Source: Centipeda periodontii DSM 2778 (GTDB lineage Bacteria; Bacillota; Negativicutes; Selenomonadales; Selenomonadaceae). Taken from it: DNA of 48,300 bases. Position numbers and translations under genes: made by a program. The notes under the pieces are model-generated. The model was not told where the DNA came from. It ran no database searches and saw only the letters and a program-made list of their open reading frames with translations. Shown here piece after piece: positions 1-10,469 of this stretch. The stretch spans positions 1,002,555-1,050,854 of the forward strand of contig NZ_GL892076.1 in NCBI RefSeq assembly GCF_000213975.1, written 5' to 3'. Position 1 is the stretch's first letter, and the number at the start of each line of letters is the position of its first letter.

Positions 1-57
1 TTTGTATTGTAGCATATTTTTTTTGAAAATTTTGTAACCCAAGTCACACAATACAAA
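1..57. repeat. 10-bp inverted repeat at window start
   Basis: TTTGTATTGT at 1-10 is perfectly complementary to ACAATACAAA at 48-57, with a 37-nt AT-rich loop and an A-run after the second arm. It may be the tail of an upstream gene's terminator or a chance AT-rich palindrome. No coding sequence is visible in 1-451. Confidence 0.3.
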
Positions 58-118
58 AAAAGATGTATTAAGAATAAAATTCATTGATAAATTTGGGATC
101 GTATCAGGGATGTATTTT

Positions 119-280
119 AGGAATCGCTGATAAAATGAAGTCCGTCAGATTGGCGTAGATTTTTTCGTCCGATTGAGGAGGCAAACCGGACGCATAGCCA
201 AAGCTATGTGGAGGATCGAGGGCGAAAAGCGGGCAAAAAAGATGCGCTAAGATGATGGTGCTGAATTTATCAGTGCTTCC
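119..280. repeat. MITE-like structured intergenic element
   Basis: The ends form an imperfect terminal inverted repeat: GGAATCGCTGATAAA (120-134) against TTTATCAGTGCTTCC (266-280), 13 of 15 positions complementary. Nested inside are CGTCCG/CGGACG (166-171/187-192) and CATAGC/GCTATG (193-198/203-208). There is no ORF. A similar end, TTAGGAAATCGCTGATAA, occurs at 38625-38642. This fits a short non-autonomous repeat; mobility is inference. Confidence 0.5.
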
Positions 281-341
281 TTTACTCTGAAAAAATCTTA
301 GAAAAGAAATGGATAATTCAACTTGCGTGCAGTTCCTTGCA

Positions 342-370
342 TTGCTTTTTCCTGTGAAAAAACGTATAAT
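342..370 (+). promoter_or_regulatory. Sigma-A-type promoter of eno
   Basis: A -35 TTGCTT (342-347) and a perfect -10 TATAAT (365-370) are separated by 17 bp, about 80 bp upstream of the enolase start. The leader in between includes a small GGAG/CTCC hairpin near 410-424. Confidence 0.7.
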
Positions 371-436
371 ATTGAGAAGGAGAATACGCTGGATTGATTC
401 GCGTATTCGGAGGGGGATGCTCCCTTTGTTTGGTGA

Positions 437-1756
<1,320 letters not shown>

Positions 1757-1774
1757 GAATATCCTTTGAGATAC

Positions 1775-1804
1775 AAAATCCCCCGTTGCGGCGGGGGATT
1801 TTTG
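1775..1804 (+). terminator. Intrinsic terminator after eno
   Basis: A GC-rich stem (AATCCCCC pairing with GGGGGATT) with a short loop is followed by a T-run. It lies between convergent eno and the minus-strand nitroreductase; its A-flank may let it serve both strands. Confidence 0.8.
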
Positions 1805-1824
1805 TGTGAAACTGGAAGGGACAG

Positions 1825-2337
1825 CTACAGTATCTCCACAAGTTCTGCCACATTCTTGCGTTGGGCATGGCGCGGGGAGGGGACACCTTTCTCGGTTGCA
1901 TATCCGACGGGGAAGATGGCGATGAGATCGTAGTCTGCCATCTGAGGGAAGAACTCTTTCATCTTGGGCGCGTCAAAGTGACCGACCCATGTCGAGCGCA
2001 GTCCCTCGTTGTGAATGGCGAGCATGATGTAGGTCGCGACGATGGAGGCATCCACATCGGCGAAATTGCGTCCGTCGTATTGACGCACCCATGCGTCTTC
2101 GTACTTTCCGCCGACCACGAGGAAGACGCCTGCACCGAAGGTGTAGTTCGTCGTCTCCGCGAGTTTTGCCCGCGCCTCGGGGCTCTCGACCGCCCAGATC
2201 TTGAACGGCTGCTTGTTGACCGCCGTGGGCGCAACACGCGCCGCCTCAAGAATGCGGTTAAGCGCCTCGCGTGGGATCTCTCTGTCCGACAGGGCGCGGC
2301 AGGAGAACCGATCCTGAATGAGTTCATTGAATTCCAT
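1825..2337 (-). CDS. Nitroreductase-family FMN oxidoreductase
   Basis: A 170-residue protein beginning MEFNELIQDRFSCRALSD. The R-x-S-x-R pattern and the following EAARVAPTAVNKQPF segment match the FMN-binding N-terminus of the nitroreductase family, and IFPVGYATEKG matches the C-terminal flavin-contact region. Such proteins are small cytoplasmic dimeric FMN enzymes that reduce nitro or quinone compounds with NAD(P)H; the physiological substrate cannot be told from sequence. The ATG has GAGGAGG upstream. The gene stands alone, convergent with eno and divergent from the ankyrin gene. Confidence 0.88.
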   Translation of the reverse strand: MEFNELIQDRFSCRALSDREIPREALNRILEAARVAPTAVNKQPFKIWAVESPEARAKLAETTNYTFGAGVFLVVGGKYEDAWVRQYDGRNFADVDASIVATYIMLAIHNEGLRSTWVGHFDAPKMKEFFPQMADYDLIAIFPVGYATEKGVPSPRHAQRKNVAELVEIL

Positions 2338-2368
2338 ATGATTACCTCCTCGTGTAGATTCTTCCTAA

Positions 2369-2377
2369 AGTATAGCA
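2369..2377 (-). promoter_or_regulatory. Extended -10 promoter of the nitroreductase gene
   Basis: On the minus strand TGCTATACT reads as an extended -10 (TG-N-TATACT) about 32 bp upstream of the ATG at 2337. No good -35 is seen at the usual distance, as is common for extended -10 promoters. Confidence 0.45.
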
Positions 2378-2498
2378 TAAAACAGAGAGAATCGGCGGGA
2401 TTTTTCGGAACAATAGTATCTTTGTGAAGGAAATCTTATTGCTTTAGCGAACTATTACATTTGTATGTATGTGTTTCGCAGCAGAGGGGGAATTTCCG

Positions 2499-3347
2499 AT
2501 GAAAAAATTTATGACCGCGACGATGATGGCGACGATTCTTGCCGTAGGCAGCAATATGTCTGCACCGACGGCGGAAGCGGGCGGCGTATACTTTGCGGAT
2601 GCGCCCGTGGTTTCGCCGGCGATAACCGCACCTGCACCCACGGCGGCACCCGGTACACGTCCCTCGGTCTACATCCCCGGACAAATTACCACACCGTTTG
2701 TGGATCGCGACCTTACAACGGATGAAAATATGTTCTTCCTTGCCATCGAGAAGGCGGACTACAATACGATGCAGCTGATGCTCGACAAGGGCGTTGACAT
2801 CAATGCCTACTACACACGGCGGGGGACGACGCCGCTCGGGCGCGCCATGGCGCTCAACAACCGTACGACGATCCAGTTCCTCTTGGAGCGCGGTGCGGAT
2901 GTGCAGGGCTATGTCTTTCATCGTGGAGAGAATCACACGCACTCCTATTTGGTAGAAGCCGCCGATAAGGGAGATCTTGCACTCGTGCAGTATCTGCACA
3001 ACTGGGGCGCGGACATCAATGGCGTTTCGTGGGATGGGGGAACGGGTTTTTTCAATGCACTTTTTACGCTGGGGTCGTCATCCGATGATATGAATATTCG
3101 GCGCTATCTCATCGCACAGGGGATCAATGTAAACTATGTGACGAGCGAGGGCGGTGCAACACCGCTCATCAATGCTGCGGCGAAGTATATGTCTTCAGGA
3201 GAGCGTCAGAACATCCTCAAAATGCTGCTCGATGCGGGTGCAGATCCTGACGTTCGGAACAAGTCCGGAAAGACGGCGGTCGACTACTGCATGGATCGCG
3301 GCGATCTTGAGAGTGCGCGCTTTCTCCAGACATATCAGCGTCAGTAA
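2499..3347 (+). CDS. Exported ankyrin-repeat protein
   Basis: A 282-residue protein. The ATG at 2499 is chosen because it follows GAGGGGG at good spacing and begins a classic signal peptide (MKKFMTATMMATILAVG, then a likely cut after a TAEA-like segment). The body carries repeated ankyrin units, for example KADYNTMQLMLDKGVDINA, TTPLGRAMALNNRTTIQFLL and TPLINAAAKYMSSGE..MLLDAGADPDVRN. Ankyrin repeats are protein-binding scaffolds, so an envelope interaction role is likely, but no partner can be named. A longer start at 2469 would bury the signal peptide. Confidence 0.85.
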   Translation: MKKFMTATMMATILAVGSNMSAPTAEAGGVYFADAPVVSPAITAPAPTAAPGTRPSVYIPGQITTPFVDRDLTTDENMFFLAIEKADYNTMQLMLDKGVDINAYYTRRGTTPLGRAMALNNRTTIQFLLERGADVQGYVFHRGENHTHSYLVEAADKGDLALVQYLHNWGADINGVSWDGGTGFFNALFTLGSSSDDMNIRRYLIAQGINVNYVTSEGGATPLINAAAKYMSSGERQNILKMLLDAGADPDVRNKSGKTAVDYCMDRGDLESARFLQTYQRQ

Positions 3348-3364
3348 TCACCATACATGCTGTT

Positions 3365-3413
3365 GGCGCGGGCGAATGCGGCGGATCACGTCTGCCGTTT
3401 GCCCGTGCCTTTT
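3365..3413 (+). terminator. Probable terminator after the ankyrin gene
   Basis: An imperfect GC-rich stem, GGCGCGGGCGAATGCGG pairing with CTGCCGTTTGCCCGTGCC, is followed by TTTT. It fits a rho-independent terminator between the ankyrin and M48 genes. Confidence 0.5.
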
Positions 3414-3485
3414 GTATTGCGCCTTTCAGTCTGTTTTAGGAAATGTCTGTTATACTGCGTACGCAATAGAAATGTGAGGTGAAGG

Positions 3486-5306
3486 ATGCGGAAAACAGCG
3501 GCAACAATGCTTTCGGTTCTCGTGATTGCGGCGGCGACACTCTTTCCGCCTGCACGCGCGGAGGCGATTGACGCGTGGGGCATTGCGGCGCAGGCGCTCG
3601 GCGTGCTCGGTGCGTATCACTCGGCGCTCGGCGCGGTGCTTGCGCTCGGCAATGATGTCAGCGCTCAAGTGCAGAGCGAGCGACAGGATATTGCGGAAAA
3701 CGGGCGTGCGCGGAATGCGCGTGATATCGAACTTGTGGACGGAATTATGGAGCGGCTCGTGCAGGACGGTGACTATGTGCTCCGCGTGAACTCGCTGCCC
3801 TTTACATGGGCAGTCACGGACAGCGCTGTCTTCAATGCGGCATGCTATCCGACCGACTACGTGACGATCAATCGGGGACTTATCCGAGGCCTCGACGGCA
3901 ACGTCGATGAACTCGCTGCCGTACTCGGGCATGAGATGACGCATGGCATCCGTCAGCACAGCGCGCACAACTATGCAAAAGCGGCGGCGCAGTTCTACGG
4001 CATGAGCTTCCTCAATATGAATTTCGGTCTGATGGACTGGAACAAGCTCAACGCACTCGTGGGCTACTCCGTCGCCAAGAATGTCACGCTGCCGACGGAG
4101 TACGAGGCAGACGAGGGCGGCTTTCGCATTATGACGAGCGCAGGTTTCAACCCCGGCGGTGGAGCGGCGGCAATGGCGCGCATGGGCTACTATCTGACCT
4201 ATGTGACGCAGGATCTGCAGGAGTATCAGGATCCGACGCAGAAGGACCTGCCGCAGGACGATTTCTCCGACCACCCCGCGACGGAGCGGCGCGAGGCAAA
4301 GCTCGCGGGATTTATGACGGACTACAGTGCGGGACATGTGACCGTCACCGACCGCAAGACCGTCTGCATTGACGGAACCCCGCTCCTCACGGTGACGTGG
4401 ACGGATGATGACTATGACAACAGCCAGGAGAATGCCTATCTCGTTGCCGGAGCGCTTGCACGTGCCTTTCATGACTACGACCGCGCGGAGGACTGGCACC
4501 TCGTTCTGACACGGGACGGCGGCGCGACCCTCGGTGGTGACCCGCGCGTGAACGAGCTGCTCGTATATTTCCTCGCGAAAGAACGGGCAGGGGAGCGCCT
4601 GATCGTGCTCGTCCGTGACGCCTATGCGGGCGAAGCGGCAAGCGGTGCGCGAGAGAAGCTGCTTACCGCCGAGAAGATGCGCGCAGACGCACGCGCGGCA
4701 GAGCTTGCCGAGGTGGAGAATGCCGATGCGAAGGCAATCAAGAAGATCCGTGAGAACAGTGATGCGTACAGCGACTATGGGGACAGCGTTCGGGCGCTGG
4801 CACTTATGGAGCGCGTCTTTTCTTCGCCCCATGATGACAGTCGTGCACTCAGCCATGTCATCCGCGCGCGTGCGTACGCCGTGCAGGGTGACACTGCGCA
4901 GGCAATGGCGGATGCGGACAAGGGGGTTGCGGATGATCCGAAGGATGTCTACACATGGCTGAACCGTTCGGATGTACGCCGCATGCTCGGTGACCGTGAC
5001 GGCGCTCTTGCGGATGCGCTGAAGGCGATCGAAACGGATGCGAAGAATCCTTACGGCTATCTGATTGCCGCAGAACTCTATGATGAGATGGAGAACGCGG
5101 CAGAGGCGCAGGAGTTTTTCAAGAAGCTTTACGCTGTCGAGCCAAAGGCAATCGAGCGAATTCCGGACGAGTATCTGGAAGCCGTCGACAAACGCGCCTA
5201 CGCAAAGCGCATGAAGGACAAAGAGACGGCGAGAGCGGAACGGGAAAAGGAAATCCGCGAAAAACTGAAAGAAAAAAGCCGTCCGGCGGACGGCAATACG
5301 GATTGA
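3486..5306 (+). CDS. Exported M48-family metalloprotease with TPR repeats (BepA-like)
   Basis: A 606-residue protein. An N-terminal signal peptide (about residues 1-27, ending ARAEA) sends it to the envelope. The zinc site is HEMTH at residues 149-153, with the third ligand Glu about 207 in EYEADEGG, and a downstream DHPATERR motif typical of peptidase M48. A middle region of about 100 residues is followed by TPR-like helices (about 415-560) and a charged C-terminal tail rich in Lys/Arg/Glu. In diderms M48-TPR proteins such as BepA cut or chaperone misassembled outer-membrane proteins; that role here is inferred from domain order. A TATACT box lies at 3451-3456. It looks monocistronic, with a hairpin at 5325-5366. 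Confidence 0.88.
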   Translation: MRKTAATMLSVLVIAAATLFPPARAEAIDAWGIAAQALGVLGAYHSALGAVLALGNDVSAQVQSERQDIAENGRARNARDIELVDGIMERLVQDGDYVLRVNSLPFTWAVTDSAVFNAACYPTDYVTINRGLIRGLDGNVDELAAVLGHEMTHGIRQHSAHNYAKAAAQFYGMSFLNMNFGLMDWNKLNALVGYSVAKNVTLPTEYEADEGGFRIMTSAGFNPGGGAAAMARMGYYLTYVTQDLQEYQDPTQKDLPQDDFSDHPATERREAKLAGFMTDYSAGHVTVTDRKTVCIDGTPLLTVTWTDDDYDNSQENAYLVAGALARAFHDYDRAEDWHLVLTRDGGATLGGDPRVNELLVYFLAKERAGERLIVLVRDAYAGEAASGAREKLLTAEKMRADARAAELAEVENADAKAIKKIRENSDAYSDYGDSVRALALMERVFSSPHDDSRALSHVIRARAYAVQGDTAQAMADADKGVADDPKDVYTWLNRSDVRRMLGDRDGALADALKAIETDAKNPYGYLIAAELYDEMENAAEAQEFFKKLYAVEPKAIERIPDEYLEAVDKRAYAKRMKDKETARAEREKEIREKLKEKSRPADGNTD

Positions 5307-5324
5307 TGAGGGATTTCTATTGAT

Positions 5325-5366
5325 GGGGCCGTTGTACGAAGTTTTTCAGTTTCGTACAACAGCCCC
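5325..5366 (+). terminator. Repeat-family hairpin terminator (GGGGCYGTTG type)
   Basis: GGGGCCGTTGTACGAA pairs with TTCGTACAACAGCCCC around a GTTTTTCAGT loop. It is one of at least five related intergenic hairpins in the window (also 27926, 31879, 34181, 42632). It probably terminates the M48 gene. Confidence 0.65.
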
Positions 5367-5395
5367 TGTCTTTATGATACGCACGTGCAATGCGC

Positions 5396-5424
5396 TTGTA
5401 AAAACGCATGGAAAGTCCTATAAT
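5396..5424 (+). promoter_or_regulatory. Promoter of ilvBN
   Basis: A -35 TTGTAA (5396-5401) and a consensus -10 TATAAT (5419-5424) have 17-bp spacing. It predicts a leader of about 90 nt before ilvB. Confidence 0.7.
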
Positions 5425-5467
5425 AGAAGAGTATTATGGGGGATTCCATCGAAAGCACTGGTACATA

Positions 5468-5487
5468 AAGCCCCCTTGTAGGGGCTT
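5468..5487 (+). promoter_or_regulatory. Leader hairpin upstream of ilvB
   Basis: AAGCCCC (5468-5474) pairs with GGGGCTT (5481-5487) inside the ilvBN leader. It has no immediate T-run, so it is not a clear terminator, and no T-box specifier or anticodon-binding bulge was recognised. Confidence 0.35.
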
Positions 5488-5523
5488 CGTGGTCGGTGTT
5501 TTCATTCTTTAGGAGGGTTTCTA

Positions 5524-7212
5524 TTGTTGATGAATGGTGCACGGGCACTCTTGGAGAGCCTGAAAGCGGAGGGCGTCGAGGTCGTGTTCGGCTATCCGGG
5601 CGGAGCCGTCCTCACGCTCTACGATGAAGTATATAAGATGAAATTTCCGCACGTTCTGACGCGTCACGAGCAGGGGGCAGCGCATGCGGCAGACGGCTAC
5701 GCCAGAGCTTCCGGCAAGGTCGGCGTCGCCTTTGCGACCTCGGGACCCGGTGCGACGAATCTGGTGACGGGCATCGCGACGGCACATATGGACTCCGTGC
5801 CGATGGTTTGCATCACGGGACAGGTCGCGAATCCCTATATCGGCAAGGATTCGTTTCAGGAGGCGGACATTGTCGGCATTACGACGCCGATTACGAAGCA
5901 CAACTATCTCGTGAAGGATGTGAATGACATCCCGCGCATCGTGAAGGAGGCGTTCTATATCGCGCGGACGGGGCGTCCGGGCGTTGTCGTCATCGATGTG
6001 GCAAAGGATGTATTCGATACGCCGATCGAATATGAATACCCCGCAGAAGCACTGCTGCACGGCTATACGGATCACATCCCATTTGATATGGAGACTGTGC
6101 ACGCAGCAGCAGAGGCGCTTGCCGCGGCACGTCAGCCCCTCCTCTTTGTCGGCGGCGGTGTTGTGCTTTCGGATACAGAGGAATACGTACGTGAAATCCT
6201 CCGTCTCACGGGCATGCCTGCCGTTGCAACTCTGATGGGGATTGGCGGCGTTGCGGCAGATACCGAGGGCTATACGGGGATGGCGGGGATGCACGGCGCC
6301 TACGCCTCGAACATGGCGATTCAGGAGTGCGACCTCCTGCTTGCACTCGGCACGCGCTTCAGTGATCGTGTTACGGGGAATACAGCGGCATTTGCACCCA
6401 AGGCGAAGATTGTGCACTTTGACATCGACCCCGCCGAACTGAACAAGAATGTGCGCGCGGACATCCCCATCATCGGGGATCTCCGACAGACGCTCCCCGC
6501 ATTTGTGAATGCTGTGCGCGCCATCGAGGACGATCTGCGGGTAAGATTCCGCCCGTGGCTGGGCGAAGTGCTCTCGATGGAGCGTGCCCACCCGCTCAGA
6601 TGGAAACCATCGGAGGAGATTCGCCCCGAGGAACTCATCAGCTGCGTGCGGGAACTCGTGCCCGCAGATGCGATCTGTGTCACGGATGTGGGGCAGCACC
6701 AGATGTGGGCAGCGCAGTTCTTCGGCTGTTCGGAGCCGCGTCACTTCCTGACCTCGGGCGGACTTGGCACGATGGGGTACGGCCTGCCTGCCGCGATCGG
6801 CGCAAAGCTCGCCTGTCCCGAGAAGGAAGTCGTACTGATTACGGGTGACGGCAGCATCATGATGAACTGTCAGGAATTTGCGACGATGGCGGACAATGAT
6901 ATCGACGTGAAGGTCGTCATTGTGCACAACTCCATCCTCGGCATGGTCGGGCAATGGCAGCGACTTTTCTACAGTCACCACTACTCCGCTTCGGAGCTGA
7001 AGGGCAAGACGGATTTCGTCAAGCTCGCCGAGGCGATGGGCGTCGCCGGGTGCCGCATCGAAACGCGTGAGGAACTTGCGGAAACTCTGCCGCGCGTGCT
7101 TCGCGAAAAGGGAGCGCGCCTGATCGACGTAATCGTACCGGAGGAGGCGGATGTCGTGCCCATGGTGCCGGGCGGCAAGAGACTCGATCAGATGGTGCTC
7201 GGAGGTAGATAA
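5524..7212 (+). CDS. ilvB: Acetolactate synthase large (catalytic) subunit
   Basis: A 562-residue ThDP enzyme that condenses two pyruvates to acetolactate (or pyruvate with 2-oxobutyrate) at the start of branched-chain amino acid synthesis. It shows the N-terminal pyrimidine-binding domain (GYPGGAVLTLYDE, then RHEQGAAHAADGYAR with the activating Glu), a central domain, and the C-terminal ThDP motif GDGSIMMNCQEFATM. The TTG at 5524 is preferred: AGGAGGG lies 6 nt upstream and MLMNGARALL aligns with the usual family N-terminus; ATG 5530 is the alternative. It is coupled to ilvN, one base after the stop. Confidence 0.95.
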   Translation: MLMNGARALLESLKAEGVEVVFGYPGGAVLTLYDEVYKMKFPHVLTRHEQGAAHAADGYARASGKVGVAFATSGPGATNLVTGIATAHMDSVPMVCITGQVANPYIGKDSFQEADIVGITTPITKHNYLVKDVNDIPRIVKEAFYIARTGRPGVVVIDVAKDVFDTPIEYEYPAEALLHGYTDHIPFDMETVHAAAEALAAARQPLLFVGGGVVLSDTEEYVREILRLTGMPAVATLMGIGGVAADTEGYTGMAGMHGAYASNMAIQECDLLLALGTRFSDRVTGNTAAFAPKAKIVHFDIDPAELNKNVRADIPIIGDLRQTLPAFVNAVRAIEDDLRVRFRPWLGEVLSMERAHPLRWKPSEEIRPEELISCVRELVPADAICVTDVGQHQMWAAQFFGCSEPRHFLTSGGLGTMGYGLPAAIGAKLACPEKEVVLITGDGSIMMNCQEFATMADNDIDVKVVIVHNSILGMVGQWQRLFYSHHYSASELKGKTDFVKLAEAMGVAGCRIETREELAETLPRVLREKGARLIDVIVPEEADVVPMVPGGKRLDQMVLGGR

Positions 7213-7213
7213 G

Positions 7214-7714
7214 ATGGACAAATACTTGCTTGCCGTGCTCGTTGACAACAAGCCCGGCGTTCTGACGCATATCGCGGGGCTTATCAGCCGCCGCGCCTTC
7301 AACATCGAAAGCATCTCCGCCGGCTATACGGAGGAGCCGGATGTCACGCGCATCAACATCGTCGTCTCCGTTGCCTCGGAGAACGAACTGCGTCAGGTGG
7401 TCACACAGCTCTCGAAGCTGATCGATGTGGTGAAGATCGTCAACCTCACCCAGTTTGAGTCCATCACGCGAGAACTTGTCCTTATCAAGGTGCACGCGAC
7501 CAAGGAGAACCGCGCCGAGATCATCGATGTTGTGAATATCTTCCGCGCGCGCATCGTGGATGTCGGCGTGGAGAACGTCGTCATCGAGCTGACGGGCGAC
7601 GCAAAGAAGATCGATGCCCTCTCGGAACTCCTGTCCGACTACGGCATCATCGAGATTGCACGAACGGGGGCAATTGCGCTCTCGCGCGGGCCAATTCCGG
7701 TCAAGAAAATGTGA
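7214..7714 (+). CDS. ilvN: Acetolactate synthase small (regulatory) subunit
   Basis: A 166-residue protein starting MDKYLLAVLVDNKPGVLTHI, a typical ACT domain that binds valine and confers feedback control on the IlvB catalytic subunit. The C-terminal half matches the second small-subunit domain (about residues 80-160). The ATG at 7214 is chosen over upstream in-frame ATG 7151 because GGAGG sits just before it and ilvB ends at 7212. Translational coupling with ilvB is expected. No ilvC or ilvD follows. Confidence 0.95.
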   Translation: MDKYLLAVLVDNKPGVLTHIAGLISRRAFNIESISAGYTEEPDVTRINIVVSVASENELRQVVTQLSKLIDVVKIVNLTQFESITRELVLIKVHATKENRAEIIDVVNIFRARIVDVGVENVVIELTGDAKKIDALSELLSDYGIIEIARTGAIALSRGPIPVKKM

Positions 7715-7737
7715 AAACGTTATTAGGAGAGTTTGCC

Positions 7738-8658
7738 ATGCATCTGAGAAAGTGGGGGCTTATGCTCGTGTCGGCGGCCTGTCTGGGGCTTGTCGGCTGC
7801 GGGCTGACGGGCGCTAGTTCGGATCGTGTCATCTATGCGAACTACGATGACCGCGACGGTTTCTGTACGCAGATCAAGGATGCCTTTGCCGCGAAGGCAA
7901 AGGCGGACGGCATTCAGGTGGAATTCCTTGATGCGAAGAACGACGGCAATATGCAGATTGATCAGCTGAATGAGGCGATCGGCAAGGGCGCAGGTGCTAT
8001 CGTTCTGCTCGCAGCTGACGGTGCGAGCATTGTCAAGACCATCGAAAAGGCAAATGATGCCGGCATTCCCGTCATCACGGTGAATCGCAGCGTCGCGGGC
8101 GGCAAGGTGCTCCGTGCATACTCCGATGATGTGGAGGCGGGACGCATGCAGGGCGAGTATATGGCGGCGCACCTGCCGCCGAATGCAAAGATCGTTTACC
8201 TGCAGGGCGATGGAACGCAGGGCAGTGCCGTGGGGCGCTGGGAGGGATTTAAGGCGGCGTGCCTGGACAAGCGTCCCGACATTCAGCTGCTCTCCTTCGT
8301 GGATGCGGGATGGAGCAAGGCAGAGGCGCTCAAGACGATGACGCTCTGGATGAATATGTTCCCCGAGATCAACGGCGTGGTTGCGGGCAACGATGAGATG
8401 GCGCTTGGTGCCATTGCTGCGCTCAAGGGAGCGAACCGCCTCAAGGGGTGTCTGATCTCCGGGGTTGACGCAACGCCGTCGGGACTTGCCGCCGTCGAAG
8501 CGGGCGAGATGGCGCAGACGATCAAACAGGATGCCAAGGCGCAGGGTGAGGGTGCACTTACCCTTGTGGAGGGATTCCTCAAGGGGAGTCCGCCGACCGA
8601 TGATCTCGCCATTCCCTTTACGTCCATAACAGCGGACAATATCGCACAGGCGAAGTGA
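7738..8658 (+). CDS. Periplasmic sugar-binding lipoprotein (ribose/galactose-binding type)
   Basis: A 306-residue protein of the Peripla_BP_4 (RbsB/MglB) type. The start at 7738 follows AGGAGAG and gives a lipoprotein signal with lipobox LVGC, so it should be membrane-anchored. The body shows the two-lobe fold: [12 protein letters not shown], the [20 protein letters not shown] hinge segment, and [16 protein letters not shown]. The ligand is probably a pentose, hexose or polyol but cannot be assigned. No permease or ATPase gene adjoins it; instead it is 13 bp upstream of a chemoreceptor gene, suggesting a sensing rather than transport role. GTG at 7711 is an unlikely alternative start. Confidence 0.85.
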   Translation: MHLRKWGLMLVSAACLGLVGCGLTGASSDRVIYANYDDRDGFCTQIKDAFAAKAKADGIQVEFLDAKNDGNMQIDQLNEAIGKGAGAIVLLAADGASIVKTIEKANDAGIPVITVNRSVAGGKVLRAYSDDVEAGRMQGEYMAAHLPPNAKIVYLQGDGTQGSAVGRWEGFKAACLDKRPDIQLLSFVDAGWSKAEALKTMTLWMNMFPEINGVVAGNDEMALGAIAALKGANRLKGCLISGVDATPSGLAAVEAGEMAQTIKQDAKAQGEGALTLVEGFLKGSPPTDDLAIPFTSITADNIAQAK

Positions 8659-8671
8659 GGAGGAGAGCACG

Positions 8672-10396
8672 ATGAACATTCCATTCCTCTCGGCAGAGGC
8701 GATGAAGGATTATGCTGTGCGGACAAAGGTGTTTATCCTGTCGCTGTTCCTTCTCGCGGTACTGCTCCTCGTCGCTGCGGTCGGCATCTATACGAACTAT
8801 CAGGCAAAGCAGTCGCTCGACGATATGTATAACCACAACCTCATGTCCACACAGTATCTGAACGATGCGAACAACCGCCTGAGGAGGATCAGTGTCAATG
8901 TCCCATACCTCCTGCAGGAGGGGTTCACGGCAGACAACCGAAAGATCCTTGTGGATGACGTGCTGGGCAATCTCGATGCCATCCGTCACGATATGGAGGA
9001 ACTCAAGAAGATCGACACGAGTGAACGGGCGCAGGCGACGATCACGGAGCTTGAAAAGAATTTGAGCGTCGCCGAACAGAAGGTCGGCGCGATCAATAAT
9101 ATGGGAACGGCACCCGAGGACCGCGTTGTCATCTTTGACAATCTCGCCTCGCTCACCGTCATCTCAAGCAATATGGCAGTGCTCACGCCGGACAATGTAT
9201 TCCAAGGCAAGCAGGTCTTTGAGGCGAACAACGCGCGCTATGATTGTACGGTCTGGCTCTTTGCCGGCATCATCCTCATCGCTGTCGGTTTTGGCGTGCT
9301 CGTATCGCGGAGCATTGCCGACAACATCTCCGATCCCCTTGCTGCCTCCATCGATCATCTGAGCGCTGTCGCTGCAGGCGATCTCTCCCGTTCGATTCCG
9401 GCAGAGCTTTCTGAACGCGCGGATGAGATCGGCACCGTGGTGAAGGCACTCGGCAAGATGCAGGGCTTTATGAAGCAGGTGCACGAGGAGGCGGAGCAAA
9501 CCGATGCGATGGTCGCCGAGCTCGAGCAGATGCTGAACGGGCTCAACAACGATACGCAGGATATGTCTGCCGTGACCGAGGAGATGTCCGCAGGCATGGA
9601 GGAGACAGCAGCATCCACATCGAGTGTCCAACATCTCAGCGGTGAGCTGAATGACGGGATCAAGGGCGCGGCAGACGCAGCGCATGCGAGTGAGGAATAT
9701 ACGCGCGAGGTTGCGCAGCGTGCTACCGATCTCCAGACGCGCATGGAGCAGTCGCGCCTGAACACGCGGAAGATCTACGGTGGAACCAAGGCATCGGTGG
9801 CGGAGGCGATCGAATCCGCGAAGGTGGTCGCGCAGATCGAGCAGCTCACACTCGAGATCTCCGAGATCGCCGAGCAGACGAACCTCCTCGCGCTGAACGC
9901 GAGCATCGAGGCAGCGCGTGCGGGTGAGGCGGGGCGCGGATTCGCCGTGGTTGCGGGCGAGGTCGGGAAACTCGCCGAGCAGTCACGCGGGACGGCAGAG
10001 AAGATCAGCGGTCTCACGGGACAGGTCACCGGCTCCGTGCAGGCGCTTTCGAACGGCACACACAAACTCCTCATCTTTATCGATGAAAATATCCGCAGCG
10101 ACTATGATCTGATGGACAAGACTGCCGTGCAGTACAAGGATGATGCGGAGTACTTCCGCAAAAACGCTGCCGCGACAACGGCGCGGTCACAGCATTTGCT
10201 GGACTCCGTCAGTGAGATGAATGCAGCGATGGAAGGGATCCGCAACGCAACCCATGAGGGCGCAGAGGGCAATACGCGCATCGCGGAGAAGGTCGTTTCC
10301 ATGGCGGCAGAGTATGAGAACATCCTCGCGAAGATCCAGAGCTTTAAGGAAGGGACGGTGCGCCTGAAGAATCTTGTCGCGGCGTTCAAAGAATAA
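8672..10396 (+). CDS. Methyl-accepting chemotaxis protein
   Basis: A 574-residue chemoreceptor. A first membrane helix (about residues 13-38), a periplasmic four-helix-bundle-like domain (about 39-190), a second helix (about 190-212), a HAMP region ([20 protein letters not shown]) and a long cytoplasmic coiled coil follow in order. The hairpin tip that binds CheA/CheW is canonical: [20 protein letters not shown] then [14 protein letters not shown] is AGGAGGAGAG. It directly follows the sugar-binding lipoprotein and is probably co-transcribed, so that protein may deliver ligand to this receptor. Motility genes are not in the window. Confidence 0.93.
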   Translation: MNIPFLSAEAMKDYAVRTKVFILSLFLLAVLLLVAAVGIYTNYQAKQSLDDMYNHNLMSTQYLNDANNRLRRISVNVPYLLQEGFTADNRKILVDDVLGNLDAIRHDMEELKKIDTSERAQATITELEKNLSVAEQKVGAINNMGTAPEDRVVIFDNLASLTVISSNMAVLTPDNVFQGKQVFEANNARYDCTVWLFAGIILIAVGFGVLVSRSIADNISDPLAASIDHLSAVAAGDLSRSIPAELSERADEIGTVVKALGKMQGFMKQVHEEAEQTDAMVAELEQMLNGLNNDTQDMSAVTEEMSAGMEETAASTSSVQHLSGELNDGIKGAADAAHASEEYTREVAQRATDLQTRMEQSRLNTRKIYGGTKASVAEAIESAKVVAQIEQLTLEISEIAEQTNLLALNASIEAARAGEAGRGFAVVAGEVGKLAEQSRGTAEKISGLTGQVTGSVQALSNGTHKLLIFIDENIRSDYDLMDKTAVQYKDDAEYFRKNAAATTARSQHLLDSVSEMNAAMEGIRNATHEGAEGNTRIAEKVVSMAAEYENILAKIQSFKEGTVRLKNLVAAFKE

Positions 10397-10411
10397 CCAA
10401 ATCCCAAGCCT

Positions 10412-10468
10412 GCCCCGCCGCAGCGGGGAAGGGGGGACCGCGAAGCGGTGAAAGGGGCGCCTTGAACG
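10412..10468. repeat. Composite GC-rich repeat (family B), partial copy
   Basis: Read on the minus strand, GTTCAAGGCGCCCC followed by a CACCGCTTCGCGGT hairpin and a CCCCGCTGCGGCGGGG hairpin matches the element at 41467-41578. It lies between the chemoreceptor and groES. It resembles REP-type intergenic repeats. Confidence 0.6.
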
Positions 10469-10469
10469 G

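Noticed and set aside
5425-5523. T-box or other amino-acid riboswitch in the ilvB leader
   Set aside because: Too short (about 90 nt) and no conserved T-box sequence was found.
7711-7722. GAAAACGTTATT before the sugar-binding lipoprotein as a LacI-type operator
   Set aside because: Only one half matches GAAAACGTTTnCTTT, and it overlaps the ilvN stop codon inside a likely transcript.
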